Positions 1 to 11,538 of a DNA stretch of 64,000 bases are shown here, one piece after another. The notes under the pieces are model-generated. The model was given only the letters and a program-made list of their open reading frames with translations, was not told the DNA's origin and ran no database searches. The first letter of the stretch is position 1; each line of letters starts with the position of its first letter. The position numbers and the translations under genes are program-made. Source of the DNA: Ifrita kowaldi (Eukaryota; Chordata; Aves; Passeriformes; Cinclosomatidae); contig VZRS01008257.1 of the NCBI GenBank assembly GCA_013398055.1, positions 1-64,000 on the forward strand. The letters are read 5' to 3'.

Positions 1-716
1 ATCTCTGTCTATAGAAGCAGTGCAAAGTCCACGGGCAAAGCTCCTGCTATAACTTCATTCCTCTCCAAACACATTCCTGCCAACGAGGAGGGGAAGAAAA
101 GGGAAAAGAAAAAAAAAAAAGAAAAGAGCAAACAAACGCCACTGTTGCTAAGTTTTGCACTTTATACCCTTTTATATTTACAATCCTCTCTCGGCTAAAA
201 ATAGCAACACATGATCCATTTATAACTGGCCGGACATGCCCCGCAGCCGCCGGCGGGGCCCTGCCTGATGAAAGGAGCTCTCTGCGTTCCTTCTACCTGA
301 GCTCATCTCTCGCTTAAAGGGCTCAGACAGCTCTGCTTCCACAAAGCGCACATTGAAATGACTGCTGCTTCCCGGGGAGAGCGGCACAAGTGACGGGAAA
401 AAAAACAAGAACAAGGAAAAAACGCTACAGTAAGCCATGCTGGCTGCCCCATGCCCTCCTGGCCCCCGTGCCCTGCTGCCCAGTGTCCAGGGAGGAGGCA
501 GGGGGCAAAGCAGAGGTGGTCGGGGCTGGCAGGCGGCCCCAGCAGGACCTCACCCGGCAGACAGCAAAGGGGGGGCTCCAGAGGCAGCTCCAGCTTGGCT
601 CCATGTGCGATCAACACATTAACTCACACCAGATGAGTGCTGGGAGCGACTACAGACGCTGACCCAGGGGCAAGTTCAAAGGCTCTTCTATAAATCACCT
701 TAGAGCTGGAAATTAC
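1..716. other. Gene-free left edge with GC-rich patches
   Basis: There is a small CpG patch at about 228-265 (CCGCAGCCGCCGGCGGGGCC) and GC-rich sequence at about 440-560. Open frames on both strands overlap each other and show no recognisable domain. Confidence 0.4.
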
Positions 717-853
717 TCTAGACATGGCTTTAGAGGTGGCTCTAGAAATTATGGTGGAAACAGCTCCTGGATTGACTCCAGACAAGTCTAGATGTTGTTC
801 TTGGGTCTGGGTGTGGAGAGGGGCTGGAGGGCGATGCTGGAGTCAGCTCTAGA
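717..853. repeat. Degenerate repeat with four TCTAGA sites
   Basis: TCTAGA occurs at 717, 741, 787 and 848, embedded in similar words (GCTCTAGAAATTATGG, GCTTTAGAGGTGG, GCTCTAGAAGTTGG). It looks like an eroded minisatellite. Confidence 0.5.
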
Positions 854-3800
854 AGTTGGTCGGGAAGTGGCACCACAACTGGCAAAGGAATAAACACTCG
901 GTGTTATCTGCAGTAATTATTCATCCAAGAGATTTTAACAATGCGGGATTTATTCCTTCACTAATACCTTCTGAATTTGTCAGAAACTCCCATTAGCATA
1001 TGCAGGACTCACAGGCTGCACGTGCAGCAGAAGGAGCTGCGTGACTGAACAGAGTCCCAAGGGCACGGCCCAGCGCCCAGTTCAGTGGGTGCCACTCCTT
1101 CCCACCTCGAAGAGCCAGGTGCCACACTAATGCCACCTCCCATCTCCTATGGACATGCTTGTGTGTTTTAAAATTTCCTCTCTTGGAAGCGCAGGTTTCC
1201 TCATTTTCTTCTCATTGCCAAAACAAAGAATCCCAGTTCAGGAGGAGGATGGTAGCTCACATACCACTAAACAGTGGCAACAAACACCACCCCACACACA
1301 ACAATATTTTAGTGAAATTTATCACAAATGTGCAAATCCCAGCCACTTAAAATAAGGGGTCAAACCCTCCCAAAGTTTTGAGACTTTAAAGGAAAAATAC
1401 ACCTTCCAGTTATGAGCCTTTTGGGAGCACTTGAAACGTTTCTCAGAACTCTTAAGAGCTAGAAAGCGTGGCTTGTTTGGACTGACAGCAGAAGTGCAGT
1501 GCCAGTGCTCCACGGATTGTAGCTGAGGGAAAAAAAGCAATAACCATGGTGAGACCCAGAGAAAAAATGATTGTAACAGTTGGCAACATCATTACCGACA
1601 TTTATTCCTCCTAATAGCCCCATTTCAGTTGCTTTTCTGATAGTCTTCTTGATTGGCCTTTCAGTGGGAAGTCACATCACCTCCTGTCCTGCCTGCACAG
1701 GAGTTTTCAGGCTGTATTTTCCCTCCATAGCTTGACCACGTATGCACTCACATGCTTTGTTTATACAGGAACAAGAAGTGTCCATGTGTACTGCTGCCTG
1801 TCCAAAATTTTACATATCACCAAACCAGACATGCAGCAGGCTGGTCAGACTTCTTGGAGCTGTGCTCCTTGTATACATCATAATTTTTTTTATTATAATA
1901 TACAGATTTTTACCAATTTCCATTAGCTTTTAGATGCCTGCTACAGGCAGGGGTTCAGACTAACCACCTCCCATGATCTGACATTAGCAATCAAGTGCCA
2001 TTTGCAGGCTGTTTCAGAAAGGCTAGAAGCAAAAATCACTGAAAACCATGATCCTGAAAGTCATTACTAGGAGAATGCAGCAGTGGTTCTGCAAATGCTT
2101 TTCTGGGAGCAGATGCTTTAAGCAGGGAAATGGAAACTTTGCTGCCACATTGCTATCAGTGTTGTAACTCTGCGTTTGCAAGAAATCCTGATTATCCTCC
2201 CTTTTAGCCATCACCAAGTTGTTGCAGAATGACAGCCAAACATGCATTCAGAGGCACAGGAAGATGGAAGCATCCCTGGACAAACCTGTCTTGCTGTGTC
2301 TGCTCTGCAAAATATTTTTCTGAGCAAGAGGGAGAGTTCAGCCCAGGGGCTGGGGGTACTTTCCAGCCAGGCAGAGAGTGGAAATCTCTCCAAAAGACCT
2401 GAATTAGCCATGGAAGAGCTATGCCCTGGGTTTCAACAGGACAAGCAAGACAGAGACAAAAGTACAACCTCACCCAAGCTATGAATAAATGCCTGTGCAG
2501 TAACATTGTAGAAATTGATATTATTATTAAAGCAAAGTATAGCTCAACAAACTTCCCCCCCCAAGTAATAACCCATTGCAGATGTCAAAACTGTAGCCAG
2601 AAGACAGTGGCAGCTGTAGCCCAAGCTGGGCAGGCACAGCCCCAGCTCCCGTGGGCAGGCTGACCCCAGTCTCACACCCACAACACTGCTTGGGAGAGGC
2701 TTCTCCCGTGAACCCAGAGTGCTCAGCCCTTCACTCTGCTCCTTCACTTCCCTGGCCCCGTCCCATTGTCACCCTCTTCCTTTTTCAATCTGAAACCCAC
2801 CCTCAGTCCTTGCAGCTTTGGCCCCCTCTTCTGTCAGCAAAACCAAACTCCCTGGTCATGTTCTTCTTGAAGCTTTGCCAAATAATGCCACTTCCTTTTT
2901 TTCCCTCACATTCTGGTTTTGCATTTTGGGGGGTTTTTCTCCCTTTCTTTCTTTTCCCCCCTCCTTTTTGGAGGGCAGTGGTAGAGGTGTAAAGAGAACA
3001 AAGGGACAACGCAAGTTGTCTCTGAAATACCGTATGGGGTGTGATGTATCTAAAATACAGTATTTCACATGCTGCCCATGTGTTTTGGTCCAAAATACCT
3101 AAGGAGCCTGCTGGATGTCTCACCTGGAAAGGGGTGTACCTTTAGTACAGCTTCCTCCAGCCTGCAGCAGGAGGTAATAGGGAGCTGTAAAAGGGAGCTG
3201 TAATAGGGACTGTATCCAGTGACCAACTCTTCACAGCACTGCTCTGGAGTGATAGAACTCCCAGCAAAAGAAAAGCCACCCTTTTTCCTTTGTGCACATC
3301 AAAACCAGCTCGAGGTCACCTAAGGAAAGAGCTGTGCGAAACTCCCCATGTGCAGCAGAGAGAAGCATTTGGGCCAAAGGCTTTAGAACTTCCTTGTTTA
3401 AGTGGCCAAAAAAAGCCCTGGGCTACTGAATTTCTGGCCACTGACCTTTGTATTTGTTTATTTTAAAGATGTGTCACTACTTTTCTCATAAGTCAAACAA
3501 TTGAATGATTTCTAAGTTCTCTTCCCTCTGACCTCTTACTTTCTTCCTGTTTTATTCTAGAAATACTCCTTCGAGACTAAAATATAAGGAGTGGGTATGG
3601 CCCAAATGTTGCAATTCCTCATTCCACAGATTGTTATCACTATTGCAATTGCTATTCCCTCTGGATCCAGAGAAACCCACACAAAAGGACACTACAGAAC
3701 ACACATTTGAATAGTATATGCTAGGAATATGAAATAAAGACTTTGAAGTATCTTTACAAAAATACTCCTTAATAATTAGGAGGAAAGGGCATTACTTTTA

Positions 3801-5344
3801 CACAGGGAGAGTTGCAAGTGATGCCTTCTGCTCTGAGCAATGCCTCAAATGTTCATTTTGTGGATACAGGTAATTGTTAGGCGCTGTGATTGCATTACCC
3901 CCATGGAATCATTCCCTTAGGCTGAATTTGCTTCTCCAGACACAGCGGCATCACTCGGCAATTCTGCTTTTGAACAAAGCTGACTTGACCTACTTTGATC
4001 AGACGTGCTGGGAGACAAGAGGTGGAGAGCTCAAGAGAAGGGAATTCTGGAGAACGGAGGAAATCACACAGACAGCTTTGTCAGACAGCTGAGAGAGATG
4101 CTGCAGTTCTGGGAGCCACTGGGGCTTCCTTGCTCACAAGTTGAGGAGGGAGTGCAACCAGGGCTCCCTCCAGCAGCTGCCTCAAGGAGAGCTGGAATTC
4201 TGCTGGCAAAGCCACAGTCCAGTGAGTGCAGGGCCTACAGGCTCCTTGCACAACCACAATAATGTATGTTTAGGATGTGTAACACCTCTAGCAGACCACA
4301 GATGTTTTACACTGCCGTAGTTTCATCCATATAGTTTACACCATATACCAATAGTGTGCTGGTTAAATCCACTGCCTATCAGACACAGTTCCCCCAGTAC
4401 CAGAGGGGAGTGGGTACTTGCCTAAATCCTAAATTCTGTTTAGGCAATGAGTCACACCAGAGAAGATTCTGCTCCTCTGTCTCTGCAGCCTAAACTAAGA
4501 AAAGGCCACGGGAGCTGCAGAGCAGTTGATAAAGCTGTGCACTGGGCTCTGCTGGCACCGAGCATCCCAAACTACAGATCAGCATCCTGCAGGACCTGGC
4601 CCATGGCTGACCTGGCTGAAGAAAGCTCCTCTGCTCAGGTCTCCTTCCACCACCACATCCAACCAAACTGGTCCCGAGAGCACCTTTCTTACCACAGAGC
4701 AATAAAAAAGGGAAACTCCCAAACCAGCACCCTTCCCTTCACACTGGTATTAATTTAAACAGTCTCACAGACTTGTGTGAGCACTCAAAATTCCACCAAA
4801 ATAATTTACATGCTCTTATTGGGCTAAACGTGCTAAAGAATCAAGCCTCAGTACACGAACCCCAGTGTCCCATGGGACAGACACCACCGGGCCTGGGAAG
4901 TGTCGCAGCACTTGAGGGCGCTGCTGCAGTAAATTTAACTCACCCTAAAAACCTTGACTTGGCTTTATTATGAACTCAAGTTTTCTGTTAAAATATCAGC
5001 GCCCTGTGTTGACACTGACTTACATTATTGTTGTCACACAGTGGCCCTGTTTTGGTAAACAATGAGCAGAAGTTAGTCCTAACATTAAACTTTCAAGGTT
5101 AGCACCTAGTTATGCCTTCAAATATTTGCACAAAGTGATAAAGTGGAAGGACAACATGAAAACAGTTTAATTCTGAATTTTTTTTTTCATTACAATTTCC
5201 TTGCTTTAGGTTAAATGAGAAAGTGTGAGAAAGCATATGTGTTCGTGGAACTAAACAAAAATAAAATAGGGGATGAAGATGTAAGCACCTATTTCTCTTG
5301 GAATGGATACATGAGCTGCTGTAGTCTTTTATGGGCATGTTGAT
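854..5344. other. Gene-free stretch
   Basis: Only the 13-bp tandem repeat at 3175 stands out. The TAATTATTCAT-rich segment at about 880-1010 resembles conserved non-coding sequence in composition, but conservation cannot be judged from one sequence. Confidence 0.4.
3175..3214. repeat. Short 13-bp tandem repeat
   Basis: GGAGCTGTAAAAG is followed by GGAGCTGTAATAG, flanked by partial copies (TAATAGG and GACTGTA). Confidence 0.8.
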
Positions 5345-5404
5345 TACCCTGTTTTGCACTATTTTCCCTGGTCTTACCCTGTTTTGCACTATTTTCCCTG
5401 GTCT
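5345..5404. repeat. 30-bp perfect tandem duplication
   Basis: The unit begins TACCCTGTTTTGCACTATTT and ends CCCTGGTCT. It occurs twice without a mismatch or spacer (5345-5374 and 5375-5404), which implies a recent duplication. Confidence 0.95.
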
Positions 5405-6700
5405 TTAATAGCATCCTCCCTGCAAGGGTTTTTTGGCCCTCACGAATAAACCCACATCCCTCCTGCACCTTCCACCTGCTGCATCCTCCACTGCATCCTT
5501 CCCACATTCTTTCTTTCAGGAGCCAGGGCCTGCAGGATGCTGATGTGCAGTTTGGGATGCTCAGTGCCAGCTCTAAGATCCCCCTTCTGTTGGGGATTGT
5601 TTTTTTGAGATTCTACCCCCAGAACACATCTACCTCCAGTGTCAGGCCGTGGAATACTTTGTTCTCCACAGGTTATGCTAACATTTCAGCTCTTTCTGAA
5701 CTAGTGGAATAAGCCCCCAATTTTTTCCTGCTCCAATGTCAAACAAGTTGGAAGGAAAACCAGTCTTTTTTGAGTAAAGTTACAACTTGCCAGTCTGAGA
5801 AAACTCTGTTCAAAAGTTCTGCCAATGCAACGCATTTGATAACATCCCTTTTTTTATTATAGGACTTCCGTATTTTGTTCTTTCTCAATTTTGAGTGGTA
5901 TGCTCTATGTTGGTCATTGCAGGAGTTACATGGTTTTCTTGAAAAAAAAATATATTGGGGGTGAACTAAGACTTTTAACTTTGATTAATACTGACTGCTT
6001 AACAGAGAGGAAAGTGACAACAGAAAAGACTTTTCACAATGTTTTTTAATATTTCTGCAGCACTGTATTTCCCCATCATTTTATAACAGTGCTCTGTGTC
6101 CTTAAACAGTTTAATATTTAAAAAAATCCCTTGACCGTGTTTTAGAAAAAGCCTGAGTTTAAATTTGAGGTAACAGAACCATGGTAAAGGAGGTGTGCTG
6201 GACAACACATCGAGAGTATTGGACTGTTCTGCCAAAGATTAGGGACAACTACAGCATCAGTCCTATAAAAATATATTCATGTACGGAGTACTGCTTACAT
6301 GTCAAAAACCAAGTGTTAAAAGGCAGGGATAAAGTTAATAAAGGGAAGGCAATCAAAGAAAGATGCCCCAAAACCCACATTTGTCAAGAAAAGATAAGAA
6401 AACAAAGAACAGAGCACAAAGTAACTCAGCACTTTATCTGCAAATGAACGAATCCTTTCTGCTGCAGTGTTCTGTGGTAATGAAGAGCTACGCTTAAAAA
6501 ACCAAGTAATAACAAACAGTGCACGTCCAACTTTAACAGTTCTAGTTGTGACATGATACTGATCTCCGTGTTTATAGCTGGAAACCAGAGCAGCACATTC
6601 TACCCCTGAGTTCTGACTTGCTGAAGCCCTCGAGCCAGACCAAGGGGCCTTGGGACGGCAGCAGTCCGTCAGCAGAGCTGTCGTTAAGTTTCTCAGTTGG
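5405..6700. other. Gene-free stretch
   Basis: AT-rich unique-looking sequence; no feature could be supported. Confidence 0.4.
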
Positions 6701-6744
6701 GCTAAGTTTATGCTAAGTAAATGCTAAATTAACACTAAGTAACG
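6701..6744. repeat. 11-bp tandem repeat, four copies
   Basis: GCTAAGTTTAT, GCTAAGTAAAT, GCTAAATTAAC and ACTAAGTAAC(G) follow one another. It is a degenerate minisatellite. Confidence 0.85.
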
Positions 6745-6951
6745 CTGTGATAAGTGGTTTAATGTTGAATAAAATGTTGTATTTCATCCTTTGCCAAAGA
6801 TCATTGGGTTTTGATTGTTTGATTTTGGTATTTTTGCCAGTAAACTTTAGTGTGATTTTCACCACTTGAGTCTATCTGGTGGGGATTTCTCCTTTGCGCT
6901 AAGAGAGAGTAATAGAACCTCGAGCTAAACCCATGGTACACCCATGGTAGT

Positions 6952-7006
6952 GGGTCTGGGTTAAGGGCTAGGGCTAGGGTTAAGGTTATACTTAGGGTCA
7001 GGGTTG
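6952..7006. repeat. Telomere-like TTAGGG-variant tract
   Basis: GGGTTAAGGGCTAGGGCTAG, GGGTTAAGG, CTTAGGGTCAGGGTTG: variants of the vertebrate telomeric hexamer, too degenerate to be an active telomere seed. Confidence 0.65.
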
Positions 7007-10000
7007 AGAGAGCCAAAGAGCCCAGAGCTCCAGGAACACTGGGGCTGGAAAAGGCCTGCCAAGATGATTGCAGCAAGGCCCCAACATTGCTGCTCCTACA
7101 ACTTTCTGATGGGACCAGTTACCCACCAGGACATCTCCATTTGGCAGGGCTGGAAATCTTTCAATCTCATCTCTTTTCCTGCCGACCCAGCAATAGCTGG
7201 AATCTTCTGTTAACAGCCAGCAGAGTAATTTGCTGAGCTTCAGATTTAGCATTTTACCACGATATATGAAAACCTCACACATCTGCAAAGTTCAAACCTT
7301 CTAGGAACAATTCCAATAAGATGCTTCATGTTTCCTTCTCCATGCAAAAATAGAAAAAAAAAATCTCATCTATAATTGACCTTGACAGATATTGAGAGCA
7401 TTTGGCACCTACTAAAACTCCTTTAAGATGAAACCCTCTAAGCTATAATAAGAAACGTAAATCTGATCTTTACACCACACTTTGTTCACTGGAAACACTG
7501 CCACGGTAGGTTCAGTCAATTATTTTCCATTGAAAAGTTATCTTAAAGTATGTAGAGAACTAACTTTTTAAACATTTACTGAGCAGATAGGACCCTTCTA
7601 TTCCATCTTACACATCTGCTTTTTCAGGCAGATTATTAAAATCAGCTTGGAGATCTGCACAGCCTTGTCATTGTTCTTCTGCCTGGTCCACATATATGCA
7701 CAGGGAACAGTTGGAGAAATGCAAAAATCTACTTAATTGACTTTTCTACTGAGAATTATCCCTACTTACAACTTGGAAGACCATTAGAACCTCTATCTGA
7801 CCACATCTAGGAAGCAGAGACAAAGCCTGGAACTATCAACAGTGAGCAGCTCTGTCTTGGTTGACACAAGGGCTGCTGTCATCAGAGCCACAACCCACTG
7901 AAGTGTCAACAAACAAGTCCTTAATCAAAGGACAGGAAAAGAAAAAATACTGGCGGTTTTAGAGGTCCAGGGACACTACTCCCACTTGAGAAATAGGAAG
8001 GTCCAGCTTGGAAATAGAGCCAAGCCAGCCAAACCAAAGTGTTTGACTGTCCCTTGAGTTAATCCAAGGAAAAGCTCTCTTCCCCCAACACTGTCCTCAC
8101 TGCTATGATCAGCTCCTGAGTGTGAGGGTCCCTCCCAGAGCTCACTGTGCTGAGACAAACTGTTTTCCATAAGCACCTGGGTCAGATGTGACATAATCCC
8201 TTTCTGGAGGAAATTTTGGGAAGCACTGGAAAATTGCTGCTTCCCAAGTCACAGAAGCAAGATTTTCCCTATGCATAGTAGGATGCAGGTGGAGGATAAA
8301 ATTTAAAAAATAAAATAGGAATCTCTTCTAATAATGTAGCATGGACAAATTCCTAATTCCCAAGGCATGCACTCTTCTTGTGTCATCTTCACCAGAGAAC
8401 TCAACTGAACCAAACTGCCCCCACAGACGTAACAAATTCATGCCCTCCCAGCCCTGTTCCCATGGGGAGCTGGCAGGGATCTCCCTCACCCTGCAGGCAC
8501 AGCTTTAGCTCTTTGGCTGTACAAAAATCCCACTTTCCCTCCTCAAACACAAAAGCTCCAACAGCATCTCACAGGCCTCCAGCGTGAAAGGATGAGCCCC
8601 TTCCGTGCTCCAACACAAACCACGCTCGATCCCGAGTGCACAAACACAAAGGGCTGTTCTTGCTCACAGCCAGGGCTTGCCCAGTGCCTTTTGCTGTCCC
8701 TTTTGCACCTTCTCCAGTGCCAGGCTGTTCATGGAATGTGGCACGTGAGCCACGACCGGGGAGATCGCTGCCCACCCTCGAAAGCACAGAGGGTGCAACG
8801 CTCCGGGGCAAGGGCTGAAGGTGGTTCAGGGCCTTTCACTTGATGAAAATGGAAGAAAATTGGAACAGTCCTTGTGGTTTTGGCATAAAAAAATCCTGCC
8901 TAGAACAGGGAATAATTGAGAGTGCTGGTGGCTCAGGACAGAACCAGGAGGGACAATGAGTTACAAGAAGAATGTGAGACTGAACTACAAACTCTCCATC
9001 TCAAAAGCAATTACAGATCCTAGAAACAGCACAGTTTAAATTTAAGAGTTTGCTATTGGCCATGGCAATGATATTAGCTGAATAACCAACAAAAATATTA
9101 GAATTTCTCTGGAATAAATTCGACTATTTAGAAACTGATATTCTGAAAATATCTGTGATCCTAAGGCTTGTACTACATCCTGGTGGATGTTTCATGATTT
9201 CCTGCATTTTCCACGTTTGTCTGTGACAAAGAACAACTCAAGCAAATGTTCCTGAGAGTCCACTCACGTCCTGCTAGAGCAGCCACCACCAAGGATCTCA
9301 TGAGTCCACATCACATTTTGTTTATGCAAGAATACTCTACACCCCTCCATGGAAGTTTCAAGTGATCAGAAGCAAGCTGTTCACATTAAAATTGCAGTCC
9401 CAAATGATTATTTTAAAATGACAGAAAATTAACCAGTCTGAGGTGAAGCTTTACAAGTATCTCTGGAGGCAGAGAACTGGGCTTTTTGCTCTTGATGCAA
9501 AGAAATATTCCAGTTGTTTCAAAATACATTTGCCATAGTTTAACCCTTACATCATTAAGGTAGCCTGCATGAAAATGCTGTTCTTTGAGAAAAATATACC
9601 AGATAATATTCAGATTTTCCATGTCATTCTAAAGACACAACTGCAACATGCAAGCACAATACGCTTGCAAACTTACAAATAATTTTTTTAAAAAAATTGT
9701 TTCTGGAAGCCCAGCAAAAGCTGGGCTTGAAATCTCTCTGTGGAATTACATTTTCGTTCAAGCAACACCACACAGTTTGGAAGCCACGGAAAATATCTAT
9801 TAAGACAGTTGCTAATTTAGAGAAAAAATGACCCCATCTGGAACAGCGTCTGCAGCGCTGTTCACTGCACCACAAGAAAAATATTATTGTACTGCAGCGT
9901 GTGAAGCCTTGTAACAAAGATGACGCCAGGTCAAAAGAATCTAACTTAGAAAGAGAAGTTGAGGTTAAGGTCTTGCTTTTACTGTAAAAGCTTAAGTCCA

Positions 10001-11506
10001 AAAGGAAGTTTAACATAAAGGAAGGGGTGGAAAATAGATGAGCTGAACTGACAGCTAACAACTTTTTTCCCACCTTAACAAAGCTTTCCAGCTCCAAGAA
10101 GATGTCTTCCAATAATGCAAATTAAGATAAGTAAATTAGGAAGCATTTTTTTGAATGTAAAGAAACTTAAGCATAGCAAGAGCATTATAGAGCAGATTGC
10201 TCAAGTAACATTTAAATAAATTAAGAGATCCCAAAGAGAAACTACAGGAATTACACCCCTGAGTTGGAAACTTTGGTGCCTTAAACAACGGAGAGGGTAA
10301 GTCAGGTATTTATTGCCATCAGCTCAGAGTGAGTAAGAGGGTACCAAAACTACCAAAGTGTGTAACAGAACAGGTTTTACATCAGGGGCTTGCCCATGCA
10401 GCAGCACTGAGTCTGAGCAATGCCCTCCTCAACTGCAGCATCATTTGCCACACAGATCTATCAAAAACTCATCTTCTCAAGAAACCCCAATTGACCACTG
10501 CCCATGCAATAGCAGCAGGGTAGTGCCACAGTGCCATGGAGATGTCCTGGGCTGCTCAACGAGATTCCTGCAGCTTCCCCACCACTCCCTGGCCCTTGGT
10601 TGACTCTGTCTGCTGGCACTGCGGTGAGGGCCATTTCCCTAATTCTCCATCCCAGTTTCACATTAGATTACTCCAGCAGTCTTCCCCAGAAACAGATGAT
10701 CTGTACTGGGCGAGATCAGTGGGAAATGAACATAGTAAGCATTCTAATACCAAGCCAGGCCTGTTGTTGAGTAATCCAGATTTCAGACAAACAAAATAGC
10801 AAGCAGTTATATGGGACTACAAACATCTGTTTTCAAGAGGTGTCCAGATCATTAGCAGCTAATTCAACATCTCTGTTGCACTCCCTGCCATATGCTGGGG
10901 GGATAATCTCAGCAAGCAACAGGGATTTTCATCTCAAATCCTAACAAATCTGCTCTACAAGGCTTCATAGTTTTTCTTATGTCACTTATGAGATAATACC
11001 TCTAAGCTGCTCCTCTCTGCTCTTTCTATGCCTTGTGTATGCTCCATCTCAGCACCCAACAGCTCCTGCAACCTGCCCAGTAAAAACTGACAATTTCTCC
11101 ATGCCATCCTGGAAAAAAATCCCCTCCCTTGTCAAGGGTGAATATAAAATTTATCTCTTGGATAAACCCACACTCGGGCTGTCCCCCTCACCCTAATGTC
11201 CCATCCTCCAGACGAATGATGATTTGAAACAATCTTGAATGAACAGTGGCAGACCAAGCTCAGGGTGCTGAGGAGTTGGTGGTCCTGCCTCCTGCCAGCC
11301 CCCAAAGTGATGAGAAGTTCCTGCAATCTCGGAGTTTCCACCAAAGCCATGAGCGGTGCTGCTGCTGGCGAGGAGGGACGTGCGGACGGGATATTTTTAT
11401 CTCCTCTTCATTCCCATCCCTGTCAATCCAAAACAAACTTGAACTAGTGGGAAAGATGGTTCATGATGAGAAAAGGATTCCCTGGCTCACTCTGTGTGTC
11501 ACCACT

Positions 11507-11538
11507 GGATCCATGGATCCGTGCCACTGCGGTGGCAC
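11507..11538. repeat. Two adjacent palindromes
   Basis: GGATCCATGGATCC (11507-11520) is a perfect 14-base palindrome. It is directly followed by GTGCCAC-TGCG-GTGGCAC (11521-11538), a perfect 7-base stem with a 4-base loop. Confidence 0.9.

Noticed and set aside
5289..5507. Frame with a repeated KTRENSAKQG peptide
   Set aside because: The peptide repeat is only the 30-bp DNA duplication read in frame; nothing else suggests a protein.
9624..10112. 162-codon minus-strand frame
   Set aside because: No family motif, splice site or neighbour supports it; the composition is that of AT-rich non-coding sequence.
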